10,221 nt of DNA from an uncultured Persicitalea sp. (GTDB lineage: Bacteria > Bacteroidota > Bacteroidia > Cytophagales > Spirosomataceae), in assembly GCA_950075905.1 (NCBI GenBank), contig CATMVR010000115.1, positions 1 through 10,221 of the forward strand, in the 5' to 3' direction. A program made the translations under genes and the position numbers. Under the pieces are notes generated by a model that did not search any database, was not told the DNA's origin, and saw nothing but the letters and a program-made list of their open reading frames with translations. Positions within the stretch are counted from its first letter, which is position 1, and each line of letters starts with the position of its first letter. Below are positions 1-6,919 of the stretch, one piece after another.

Positions 1-1145
1 GGGGTGCTGTTGCTCCGGGGCTCATAACTTCTTGTGCGGCTCGATGGGCTCTCTACCCTCGGGCGGCTTTCTGGCTGGCTGTACCGACCCGAAGGGGTAC
101 TGCTGCCAGACTCGTAGCTCCTTGACCGGCTGGAAGGGTTCTCCACGCTCGGGCGGCTTTCGGGCTGGCTATACCGGCCGGTAGGTTCAGCCGACTCGTA
201 GGACCGCTGCCGGCTCGAGGGGACCGTGCTTTCGTAGCTGCGGTTGGCATTGGAGCGGCGGTTTTCTTCCACCGTGCCCGACTCGTAGCTCCCCCGCGAC
301 CGGTTGGAAGGAGTTACTTCGTAGCTACGGTTGGACTGCGTGTTGCCGTTGGCGTCAGCCTGCCGCGAGCTCCGGTTAGAAAGACCGGTCTCATTCCGAT
401 CCTGACGGTACAGGCCGCTGCTGCTTGTACCGTTGGCACGGTAGGTACCGTCGGAGTTTTGGCGGGCCGAAGCGTAGCGGCTTTCCCGTAGCTCGTCGGC
501 CCGGTACACGGGTACACTCGATCGCGTTGCCCGTTCAATCTCGCTGCGGCGTGGTCCGTAAGAGTACACCCGGTTATCGTTTTGATAGTAGTTGTTGATA
601 ATCGTGGTGCGGTTGTACACATTCACGATGCGGGTACGGGGCACGCAGAATCCGAAAATGCGCGGACGGTAGATGTGGCGCTGTGGCACAAAGACCCAGA
701 AATTTACGGGAATATTGAACGAAACCCCTACCCGTATTCCGGGCCATAGCGGGGCCCAGCCGTAGTAGCCATTTCCTGAGCGCCAGTCTACCCAGGCGGG
801 GCCCCACTCGTAGTCGGGTACCCAGGCCCAGCCGTAGAAGTCGTCGAAGAACCAGCGTCCGTAGTGAAACGGTGCCCAGCCCCAGTCGTAGTCCGACACC
901 CATGTATTGCCGTATTCGGTCATCATCCATTGGCCGTTGGTGGCGTAGGGCTGAAAGTCCCGATCCACGTAAGGCGACCAGATAGAGCCATACTGAGGGT
1001 GAGACACCCAGCGGCCGTAGGGCGAGAGCTCGTTATAAAAGGTCTGAAAGGACACCGACAGGCCCGGCTGGGCCAGGGCTTCTTTTCCGACCAGCGTGCT
1101 TCCCAAAAGGAAAGCGAAGAGTATGAAGATTTTTGACTTTTTCAT
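1..1145 (-). CDS. DUF6600-type secreted protein with repetitive tail (partial, C-terminus off the window)
   Basis: The frame opens with ATG at 1145 and runs without a stop to the window edge (381 codons visible). The first 25 residues form a signal peptide: a Lys start, a hydrophobic core IFILFAFLL and an ALA-Q cleavage site. Residues 43-137 are a W/Y/G/P-rich domain with repeated turns such as YGRW, WGWAPFHYGRW (88-98) and YGWAPLWPG, the pattern of the DUF6600 family. That family is of unknown function and usually envelope-associated or exported. From about residue 190 the chain becomes low complexity, rich in Ser, Arg, Asn, Tyr and Glu, with recurring SYES and GRYSQPESRP motifs, and is presumably disordered and basic. 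The export and the family are well supported; any role in the envelope is inference. No clear Shine-Dalgarno sequence precedes the ATG. The gene is divergent from the antiporter gene. Confidence 0.8.
   Translation of the reverse strand, partial: MKKSKIFILFAFLLGSTLVGKEALAQPGLSVSFQTFYNELSPYGRWVSHPQYGSIWSPYVDRDFQPYATNGQWMMTEYGNTWVSDYDWGWAPFHYGRWFFDDFYGWAWVPDYEWGPAWVDWRSGNGYYGWAPLWPGIRVGVSFNIPVNFWVFVPQRHIYRPRIFGFCVPRTRIVNVYNRTTIINNYYQNDNRVYSYGPRRSEIERATRSSVPVYRADELRESRYASARQNSDGTYRANGTSSSGLYRQDRNETGLSNRSSRQADANGNTQSNRSYEVTPSNRSRGSYESGTVEENRRSNANRSYESTVPSSRQRSYESAEPTGRYSQPESRPSVENPSSRSRSYESGSSTPSGRYSQPESRPRVESPSSRTRSYEPRSNST
21..194 (-). repeat. In-frame tandem repeat, 90-bp and 84-bp units, in the DUF6600 protein tail
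   Basis: Two adjacent units (21-110 and 111-194) encode almost the same 28-30 residues, each containing GRYSQPESRP followed by a Val-Glu-x-Pro-Ser-Ser-Arg stretch and RSYE. They differ by two codons in length, so the frame is kept. Further single SYES-type motifs lie upstream (about 195-345). The repeats may continue beyond the window edge. Confidence 0.75.
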
Positions 1146-1456
1146 GGCTATGTATAGATAAATGGGGAGATGAGTTCTGATTATTAGACCCCTATCGGGA
1201 CAAAAGGTTTAAATCGTATTTAGAAAAAAATCAGGTACGAACTATTGTAAAACGTTTGCATGGCCTGAAAAGTGTACATGTTAATATTTCATTTTTTAAA
1301 GAAAAAATATTAACACGCTGCATAAGTAGACAACTTAGGAAGAGCTTCCCCCTATGGCTATCAAAAAAAAGCTTTGTTTTTCTGAAAATGGTCTAAAAGC
1401 AAGCCTGGGAACGGTTTTTTATAGGGTTACCTAACCACTCTTGCCCTAACACCCGA
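1146..1456. other. Divergent intergenic spacer, 311 bp, AT-rich
   Basis: The spacer lies between the divergent DUF6600-type and antiporter genes and must hold both promoters. I found no convincing TTTG-N20-TAnnTTTG promoter on either strand, no RNA gene and no plausible small coding frame. The one notable structure is the AT-rich inverted repeat at 1279-1315. A purine/pyrimidine stretch at 1361-1382 (A-run, GCTTTG, T-run) is an imperfect dyad of uncertain meaning. Confidence 0.6.
1279..1315. repeat. AT-rich inverted repeat (11-bp perfect arms)
   Basis: The arm TGTTAATATTT (1279-1289) is matched exactly by its reverse complement AAATATTAACA (1305-1315), with a 15-base spacer. The stem is almost all A/T and no T-run follows it, so it is not a classical terminator. 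Its place in the divergent spacer would suit an operator for a dimeric regulator shared by both flanking genes, but that is inference. Confidence 0.5.
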
Positions 1457-2713
1457 ATGAATACCTACCTGTTTGTGATGTTGATTATCGGGCTTGCCTC
1501 GCTGGCAATGGCCTGGATGCCTCGCATTACCCAAATAACCAAAATATCGTATGCTATCCTCTACGTAGTTTTTGGCGCGGTACTGTATATTTTTTCTGAC
1601 CATCTCCCGCTGCCCGATCCAATCCGTAAGCAGGAGTTTGCCGTGCATCTGACTGAGCTTGTGGTTATTATTTCCCTGATGGGTACCGGATTGAAGATAG
1701 ACCGCCCCTTTTCGTTCAAAAACTGGGTACTTCCCTTCCGGCTGGTCAGCTGGACCATGCTGCTGAGTATTGGCCTGATGGCGTTTCTTGCCTCGTACTT
1801 TCTGCATTTTGACTTGCCCTCGGCGCTGCTACTGGGAGCCGTGCTGGCTCCTACTGATCCGGTACTGGCTTCGGATGTACAGGAAGGCCCGCCCCACGAA
1901 AACAAACGCGACGATGTGAAGTTTGCCCTGACGGCCGAGGCGGGCCTCAACGACGGCCTGGCGTTTCCGTTTACCTGGCTGGCCATTGTTGTAGCCCAGA
2001 TTGTCTACACCGGCAAAGGAAGCCTGATCGACTGGCTGCTGATAGATGTGCTCTACAAAATAGCGGTTGGCGCTTTGTCGGGCTTTTTGCTGGGCCGCCT
2101 GCTGGCGTATGCTATTTTTAAAAATTCGGGAAAGGAAACCGTCATGGACAAACACAGTGGATTCATTGCTCTGGCGGCTACCCTGGTGATATATAGTTTT
2201 ACGGAATTCATCCACGCCTACGGATTCATGGCGGTGTTTGTTGGCGCCGTTACGCTACGCAACTACGAGATAAAACACGAGTTTCATACGGAGTTGCACT
2301 CATTCACCGATCAGATCGAGCGCATTCTGGTAGGTATCGTCCTGATTTTGTTCGGGGGTAGCCTGGTGAGTGGCGTACTTAATGAGCTCTCCGGTCAAAT
2401 GCTTATTTTGGGCCTTGTTTTTGTGTTTGTCGTGCGACCTCTGGCGGGGTATGTGGCGCTATGGGGCACGGGGATCCATACCCTGCAGCGATTCAGCATT
2501 TCGTTTTTTGGCATCAAGGGCATCGGCTCGTTTTTTTATCTTTCTTTTGCCCTGGTAGAAACCAATTTTGCGCAAGCCCGCGAAATCTGGTCGCTGGCGG
2601 CTTTTACCGTACTCATTTCCTTATTGACGCACGGCTCCACGGCCCCCCACAGCATGAACAGGATCGAAAAAAAGTTCTCAAAGGAAGAGAAGTGGGAAGA
2701 GGAAAAATCATAA
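1457..2713 (+). CDS. CPA1 family (NhaP-type) cation:proton antiporter
   Basis: This 418-residue, very hydrophobic protein has about 11-13 predicted membrane helices and a short charged cytoplasmic C-terminus (KEEKWEEEKS). It would exchange Na+ or K+ for H+ across the inner membrane, serving pH and salt homeostasis. Family signatures are visible: GAVLAPTDPVLASDVQ at residues 127-142, with the Thr133-Asp134-Pro135 unwound-helix motif, and EAGLNDG at 161-167, with the Asn165-Asp166 pair that forms the ion-binding site in electroneutral CPA1 exchangers such as MjNhaP1. Length matches NhaP-type proteins that lack a large regulatory tail. The ATG at 1457 is the first in-frame start and places the first helix at the N-terminus. 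Ion specificity cannot be read from the sequence. It is followed on the same strand, 122 bp later, by the aminopeptidase gene, which has its own candidate promoter. Confidence 0.9.
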   Translation: MNTYLFVMLIIGLASLAMAWMPRITQITKISYAILYVVFGAVLYIFSDHLPLPDPIRKQEFAVHLTELVVIISLMGTGLKIDRPFSFKNWVLPFRLVSWTMLLSIGLMAFLASYFLHFDLPSALLLGAVLAPTDPVLASDVQEGPPHENKRDDVKFALTAEAGLNDGLAFPFTWLAIVVAQIVYTGKGSLIDWLLIDVLYKIAVGALSGFLLGRLLAYAIFKNSGKETVMDKHSGFIALAATLVIYSFTEFIHAYGFMAVFVGAVTLRNYEIKHEFHTELHSFTDQIERILVGIVLILFGGSLVSGVLNELSGQMLILGLVFVFVVRPLAGYVALWGTGIHTLQRFSISFFGIKGIGSFFYLSFALVETNFAQAREIWSLAAFTVLISLLTHGSTAPHSMNRIEKKFSKEEKWEEEKS

Positions 2714-2756
2714 ACGTCCACAGGCCCTCGGTGCAGGGCAGATTCTTTCTCCTGTA

Positions 2757-2788
2757 TTTGTTTTACAATCCTCGGGTGGCTACATTCG
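2757..2788 (+). promoter_or_regulatory. Candidate Bacteroidota-type promoter for the M1 peptidase gene
   Basis: TTTG at 2757-2760 and TACATTCG at 2781-2788 are separated by 20 bases. This fits the Bacteroidota -33/-7 consensus TTTG / TAnnTTTG with one mismatch in the -7 box. It would start transcription about 40 bases before the TTG start codon. It lies in the 122-bp gap after the antiporter gene. Short motifs of this kind also occur by chance. Confidence 0.35.
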
Positions 2789-2835
2789 TTGTGCTTCTGT
2801 GAGGCTTTATTTCTGATACTTTACCCTCCGCTTCC

Positions 2836-5418
2836 TTGGAAAAGATATTTTTCGTTTTATTGCTGTTCCTGATTTTTTCCTGCCGCCAAATGCCTGTTCA
2901 AACCGTTGCCGTGCAAGAAGGCGTTTCCCAGGACCTCGCCCGCTATCGGAAAGAAACCCTGAGCGAGGTAGCCTACCGGCTTACTTTTAGCATCCCCCGG
3001 GAAAAGGACAGCGCCATTGTCGCTACGGAAACCATTACCTTTCTCCGGCAGAAGTCGGCCGCCCCGCTGCCCATTGATTTTAAGGAAAATCCGGCAAATG
3101 TGCATCGGGTTGTTGTCAATGGCAAAGAAGTGCCCCTGACTTTTGAGCAAGAGCACATTCTGATTGCAGCTCAGAATCTAAAAACTGGCAGCAATACTAT
3201 CATTCTAGACTTTACAGCCGGCAACTTATCCCTCAACCGCAACGAGGAGTACCTGTACACGCTTTTTGTGCCCGACCGCGCCCGTACGGTTTTTCCCTGT
3301 TTCGATCAGCCCGATCTGAAAGCTACTTTTGAACTTTCGCTGACCATCCCGGCCGAGTGGAAGGCTGTGACCAATGCGCCTTTGCGTGATAGTACGCGCA
3401 TGGGTACCCGCAAGACCTATCATTTCCTGCCTTCAAATGTGCTGCCAACCTATCTGTTTTCGTTCGTAGCCGGCAAGTTTGAGAAAGTTACGCACTCTCC
3501 CAACGGCCGGGAAATGACGCTGTACCACCGCGAAACCGATACGTCCAAAATACGCCTGAGCCTCGACCCGATCTTTAACACCCACGCCGGAGCGCTGGCT
3601 TTTCTGGAAGACTATACTCAAATCAGGTACCCTTTCCAGAAGTTTGACTTTGCCGCTATTCCCGATTTTCAGTACGGAGGCATGGAGCATCCAGGGGCCA
3701 TTCAGTACAAGGCGGCGAGTCTGTTTCTGGACAAAGGGGCTACGAAGGATCAGAAACTTGGCCGCGCTAAACTGCTGGCGCACGAAACCGCCCACATGTG
3801 GTTTGGTGATCTGGTGACGATGCGGTGGTTCAATGATGTGTGGATGAAAGAAGTCTTTGCCAACTTTATGGCCGATAAGATCGTGCAGGCTACGGAAGCC
3901 GAAAGCAACTACGAGCTGGAATTTCTGCTGTCGCACATGCCGGCGGCTTATGGCGTTGACCGTACCGAAGGGCCCAACCCCATTGGGCAACCTCTGGAAA
4001 ACCTCAATCAGGCCGGTACCATGTACGGGCCCATTATTTACCACAAGGCCCCCATCATGATGCGGCAACTCGAACGCCTCATGGGCAAGGAAGCCCTGCG
4101 GGATGGCTTGCGCGAGTACCTCAAAAAATACTCCTACGGCAACGCCACCTGGGCCGACCTCATCGCAATTTTGGATGCCCACACCCCCACCGACCTGCTA
4201 GCCTGGAACCGGGTGTGGGTCAACGAAACCGGCCGGCCGGAGTTTACGTATGATATTGACTTCGAGCTAGATAAAAATACCATCAGGACGTCAAAAATAA
4301 AGCAATTCACTATCCGGCAGGAAGGGGAGGATGGCTCGGAACGGGTATGGCCACAATTTTTTGAAGTAGCGCTGCTGTATCCCGACCGGGTGGAAGAACT
4401 GACCGTATACATGAATGCCGACTCTGTAGAACTGACCGAAGCGGTGGGGAAGGGCTTTCCAGAGGGAGTTATCTTCAATTCTTCGGGGCAGGGCTATGGC
4501 CTGTTTCCGGCAGGTGTTCAGCTATTACGTAAGTTGCCCGAAGTGGCAGATCCACTGATGCGGGCGTCGGCCTACGTGAATCTGTACGAAAATATGCTCA
4601 ACGGCGGAGAAATAAGGCCTATCCTATTGGCTGATCTGTACATGAGGATGCTGAATAAGGAGCCCGAAGAACTAAGCCTGCGGCTCATCACAGGGCAGCT
4701 ATCGGACATCTTTTGGCAGTACCTGCCGCCCACGCAGCGCACCGACTGGGGCGTATACCTGGAAAAGAAGGTATGGGATACGATGCAGCAGCAGCCGGAG
4801 GCCAACAAAAAGAAATTACTATTCAAGCTCTATCAAAGCATAGCCCTCAGTCAGGAAGCGCAGGAGCGGCTGTATATCATCTGGAAAACGCAGCAGGCTC
4901 CCGCGGGCGTCACGCTCACCGAAGATGACTATACCTCCCTGGCGCTGGCTTTGGCGGTGCGCGACTACACGTCAGATAGTAACATCCTGGAACAACAACT
5001 TGCCCGCATCAAAAATCCGGACCGGCAGAAAAGGCTGCAATTCATGATGCCGGCCCTGTCGGGCGATGTGGCCGTGCGGGATGCTTTCTTTATATCATTA
5101 CTGGACGAAAAAAACCGCGAGCGGGAGGCCTGGGTCACGGCGGCGCTGGGCTACCTGCACCACCCCCTACGGGCGGGTACTTCTATAAAGTACCTGCGGC
5201 CTAGCCTCGACGAACTGGAAGAGATTCAGAAGATAGGGGATATTTTCTTCCCCGAGTCGTGGCTGCGGGCCACACTAGGCAATTACCAGTCCTACGAGGC
5301 AGGAGAGATTGTACGCGATTTTTTGGACGAGCACCCTAACTTTAACCCCCGTCTGAAAGCCAAGCTGTTGCAGGCCGCCGACGGACTCTTCCGGGCCGTG
5401 CGGCTCTTGCGGGAGTGA
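2836..5418 (+). CDS. M1 family zinc aminopeptidase, predicted lipoprotein
   Basis: This 860-residue metallopeptidase would release N-terminal amino acids from peptides. The zinc site is complete: HETAH at 316-320 and the third ligand Glu339 in WMKEVFANF, giving HExxH-x18-E. The substrate-amine motif is GGMEHPGA (281-288), a variant of GxMEN with His for Asn. Tyr402 in IIYHKAP is the likely transition-state tyrosine. FDQPDLKATF at 156-165 is typical of the family's N-terminal beta domain. The start must be TTG at 2836: an in-frame stop lies at 2800-2802 with no ATG or GTG between, and starting here gives a lipoprotein signal (hydrophobic residues 4-14, then Ser15-Cys16). The next ATG (residue 19) would discard that signal. 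Phe at the -2 lipobox position is not ideal. The C-terminal half is alpha-helical-looking, as in full-length M1 enzymes. Anchoring in the envelope is inference. Confidence 0.92.
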   Translation: MEKIFFVLLLFLIFSCRQMPVQTVAVQEGVSQDLARYRKETLSEVAYRLTFSIPREKDSAIVATETITFLRQKSAAPLPIDFKENPANVHRVVVNGKEVPLTFEQEHILIAAQNLKTGSNTIILDFTAGNLSLNRNEEYLYTLFVPDRARTVFPCFDQPDLKATFELSLTIPAEWKAVTNAPLRDSTRMGTRKTYHFLPSNVLPTYLFSFVAGKFEKVTHSPNGREMTLYHRETDTSKIRLSLDPIFNTHAGALAFLEDYTQIRYPFQKFDFAAIPDFQYGGMEHPGAIQYKAASLFLDKGATKDQKLGRAKLLAHETAHMWFGDLVTMRWFNDVWMKEVFANFMADKIVQATEAESNYELEFLLSHMPAAYGVDRTEGPNPIGQPLENLNQAGTMYGPIIYHKAPIMMRQLERLMGKEALRDGLREYLKKYSYGNATWADLIAILDAHTPTDLLAWNRVWVNETGRPEFTYDIDFELDKNTIRTSKIKQFTIRQEGEDGSERVWPQFFEVALLYPDRVEELTVYMNADSVELTEAVGKGFPEGVIFNSSGQGYGLFPAGVQLLRKLPEVADPLMRASAYVNLYENMLNGGEIRPILLADLYMRMLNKEPEELSLRLITGQLSDIFWQYLPPTQRTDWGVYLEKKVWDTMQQQPEANKKKLLFKLYQSIALSQEAQERLYIIWKTQQAPAGVTLTEDDYTSLALALAVRDYTSDSNILEQQLARIKNPDRQKRLQFMMPALSGDVAVRDAFFISLLDEKNREREAWVTAALGYLHHPLRAGTSIKYLRPSLDELEEIQKIGDIFFPESWLRATLGNYQSYEAGEIVRDFLDEHPNFNPRLKAKLLQAADGLFRAVRLLRE

Positions 5419-5439
5419 GGGACAATTTAAAACAAAACG

Positions 5440-5649
5440 CTACTCCTCTTCATGAATCACCTTTACCCGCCCTACTTCGCCGGTTTCAAGGCGTACTTTG
5501 ATGCCGTGTGGGTGTGACGGTGACTTGGTGAGTATGTCTTTCACGACGCCTTCGGTGAGCGTGCCCGTGCGCTGATCCTGTTTCAGGACAATAGATACTT
5601 CCAGCCCGGGGTAGATATTTTTTCGTTCGGTACCTGATCGTTGGCTCAT
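5440..5649 (-). CDS. ywbE: YwbE family small protein
   Basis: This 69-residue protein matches the YwbE (DUF2196) family. It has the pattern PGLEVSIVLKQDQRTG, then TEGVVKDILTKSPSHPHGIK, then VRLETGEVGRVKVI. The Gly-rich turns between short beta strands suggest a small beta-barrel (SH3/KOW-like) fold, which is inference. Function is unknown and the length is normal for the family. The ATG at 5649 lies 8 bases after the stop of the DUF433 gene, so the two are probably co-transcribed. It ends 21 bases from the stop of the convergent aminopeptidase gene, with no terminator hairpin visible in the gap. Confidence 0.88.
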   Translation of the reverse strand: MSQRSGTERKNIYPGLEVSIVLKQDQRTGTLTEGVVKDILTKSPSHPHGIKVRLETGEVGRVKVIHEEE

Positions 5650-5657
5650 TGCGGAAT

Positions 5658-6353
5658 TTACTTTTCGTGGAAGTTGATAGCGTCCTCAACCTGCTTTTCG
5701 GTCAGGTTGAAGCGTACGGCCAGTTGGGATACCGAGTTTCCGTGCAAAAACTCGTCGAATACCGTTTGCGAGAGAATGTCGGTATCGCCCACCACGGGTC
5801 GTCCCGACTGTCGGCTGGGATCAATCTGAATGGCCGATTCCCGGCCCTTCGGGTAGAGCTTCACGGCCAGGGAGTCATCTCCAAACTCGATGCGCTTGCA
5901 GAAAGGCTCCACCACCTGCTGGATGGAAAGCTGTAAGGTCTGATCGGCCTTAATCAGCTCACCCACTTCGGCATGGTAGAATATATTCTTCCCATCGGTC
6001 AGGATGTTGGCCGAGGCAAAGGGGAAGGGAGTATGCAGCATATCCGACAGTATACCCCGGGCGTTATTGATTCGGGAGGGACCCACACCCGACGCGCGAA
6101 GCTGGTAGAAGGTATAAAACTCGATAAGCGTATGAAAATCAGCGATTAGCCCCTGCTCAGATATACGGTCGTCGGTAGCAGATTGCCCGCTTTTGTACTC
6201 GCGGAGCCAGCGCTTTACCTGAGTTTCGGGTAGAGTCAGAATGGTGGCTATATCCTGAACAGAATAGGTCACAGCCTGAGGTAGCTTGGATTTTGGCGTC
6301 TTTTTGGCTTTCACGGAGTCCTTTTTTAGGGGATGTAAAGGTACGAATACCAT
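5658..6353 (-). CDS. DUF433 protein with N-terminal helix-turn-helix
   Basis: With ATG at 6353 the product is 231 residues. After a basic N-terminal stretch (about residues 9-24), residues 29-53 form a MerR-like helix-turn-helix: YSVQDIATILTLPETQVKRW then LREY. Residues 175-231 fit the DUF433 domain, with GRPVVGDTDILSQTVFDEFL and then a second HTH-like segment SVSQLAVRFNLTEKQVEDAI. DUF433 proteins include antitoxins of PIN-type toxin pairs (VapB45-like) as well as unassigned DNA-binding proteins. No PIN-domain gene is adjacent here; the next gene is ywbE, 8 bases downstream. A DNA-binding role is inferred from the HTH. The frame stays open upstream to an ATG at 6563, but that would overlap the nitrate-reductase-associated gene by 139 bases and adds low-complexity sequence without family resemblance, so 6353 is preferred. 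Confidence 0.8.
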   Translation of the reverse strand: MVFVPLHPLKKDSVKAKKTPKSKLPQAVTYSVQDIATILTLPETQVKRWLREYKSGQSATDDRISEQGLIADFHTLIEFYTFYQLRASGVGPSRINNARGILSDMLHTPFPFASANILTDGKNIFYHAEVGELIKADQTLQLSIQQVVEPFCKRIEFGDDSLAVKLYPKGRESAIQIDPSRQSGRPVVGDTDILSQTVFDEFLHGNSVSQLAVRFNLTEKQVEDAINFHEK

Positions 6354-6424
6354 AGAAGATACCCCAAGGCATGCCAATCGAAGTTGTATTAATTTTTTAG
6401 CTAAGGCCGCCGTCGGATACACTT

Positions 6425-6895
6425 TTACCCGATCCCAAACTCCGCCAGGGCTACGGGAAAGTTTTCGCCTTCGTGTCCAGAGCGGCTCAGTTTTACCAGT
6501 GCAAAACGCTGCAGCAGATCCAGGCTGAGCCACTGGGGCAGGGTAAGCGGGGCGCAGGCCCATTCATGTGCCTTCTGCTGCACCTCATTGGGTACCTGGC
6601 TCAGGTTGTCCCAGGTAGGGTCTACACCACCAAGGTCCTTAATGTTCTTTTTACTGCGATTCCAGACCATCTCATCCAGTGTAGCCCGGTATTGGGCTAT
6701 TTCAGCGGGCGTTTCGCAGGGCAATTCGGCCAGCAGGTCTTTTTCATCTTTGCTCAGGCGGCTCCACTCGGGCAGTTGCAGTTTCTTATCGCAGGTATCC
6801 AGTTTGTAGCGTACAATCATGGGAATGCAGCGCATCGTGTCTACAAAATCACTTTCAAACTTAAAATAAACCGGTTTCACTAGTGTAATAAGCAT
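6425..6895 (-). CDS. Nitrate reductase-associated protein (Nitr_red_assoc family)
   Basis: This 156-residue soluble protein resembles the conserved nitrate-reductase-associated family found beside nas genes in cyanobacteria and some Bacteroidota. Recognised features are FKFESDFVDTMRCIPMIVRY near the N-terminus, then KLDTC and KLQLPEWSRLSKDEKDLLAELPC. Cys23, Cys35 and two later cysteines are visible, but a metal role is not established. The molecular function of the family is unknown; the link to nitrate reductase is genomic. It begins 24 bases after the stop of the rubredoxin-tailed gene on the same strand, and the nitrate reductase gene lies further upstream, which supports the assignment. 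The ATG at 6895 is the first in-frame start after that stop. A 71-bp gap follows before the DUF433 start, with no clear promoter. Confidence 0.82.
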   Translation of the reverse strand: MLITLVKPVYFKFESDFVDTMRCIPMIVRYKLDTCDKKLQLPEWSRLSKDEKDLLAELPCETPAEIAQYRATLDEMVWNRSKKNIKDLGGVDPTWDNLSQVPNEVQQKAHEWACAPLTLPQWLSLDLLQRFALVKLSRSGHEGENFPVALAEFGIG

Positions 6896-6919
6896 GATGA
6901 TAGGGCGAATATACGAAAA

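Noticed and set aside
21..345. CRISPR-like array from the regularly spaced ctcgtag motifs
   Set aside because: The spacing is a multiple of three, the units are in frame with the DUF6600-type protein and the intervening sequence is itself repeated, so this is a protein repeat.
1..1142. Open frames on either strand inside the DUF6600-type gene
   Set aside because: They are out-of-frame shadows of a GC-biased repetitive gene; only the frame starting at 1145 has a signal peptide and a recognisable domain.
2724..2739. Small hairpin GCCCT/AGGGC just after the antiporter gene as a terminator
   Set aside because: A five-pair stem followed by a mixed pyrimidine stretch, not a T-run; too weak to call.
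6354..6563. N-terminal extension of the DUF433 frame to an ATG at 6563
   Set aside because: It would overlap the well-supported nitrate-reductase-associated gene by 139 bases in another frame, and the added residues are low complexity with no domain. The ATG at 6353 gives a normal product.
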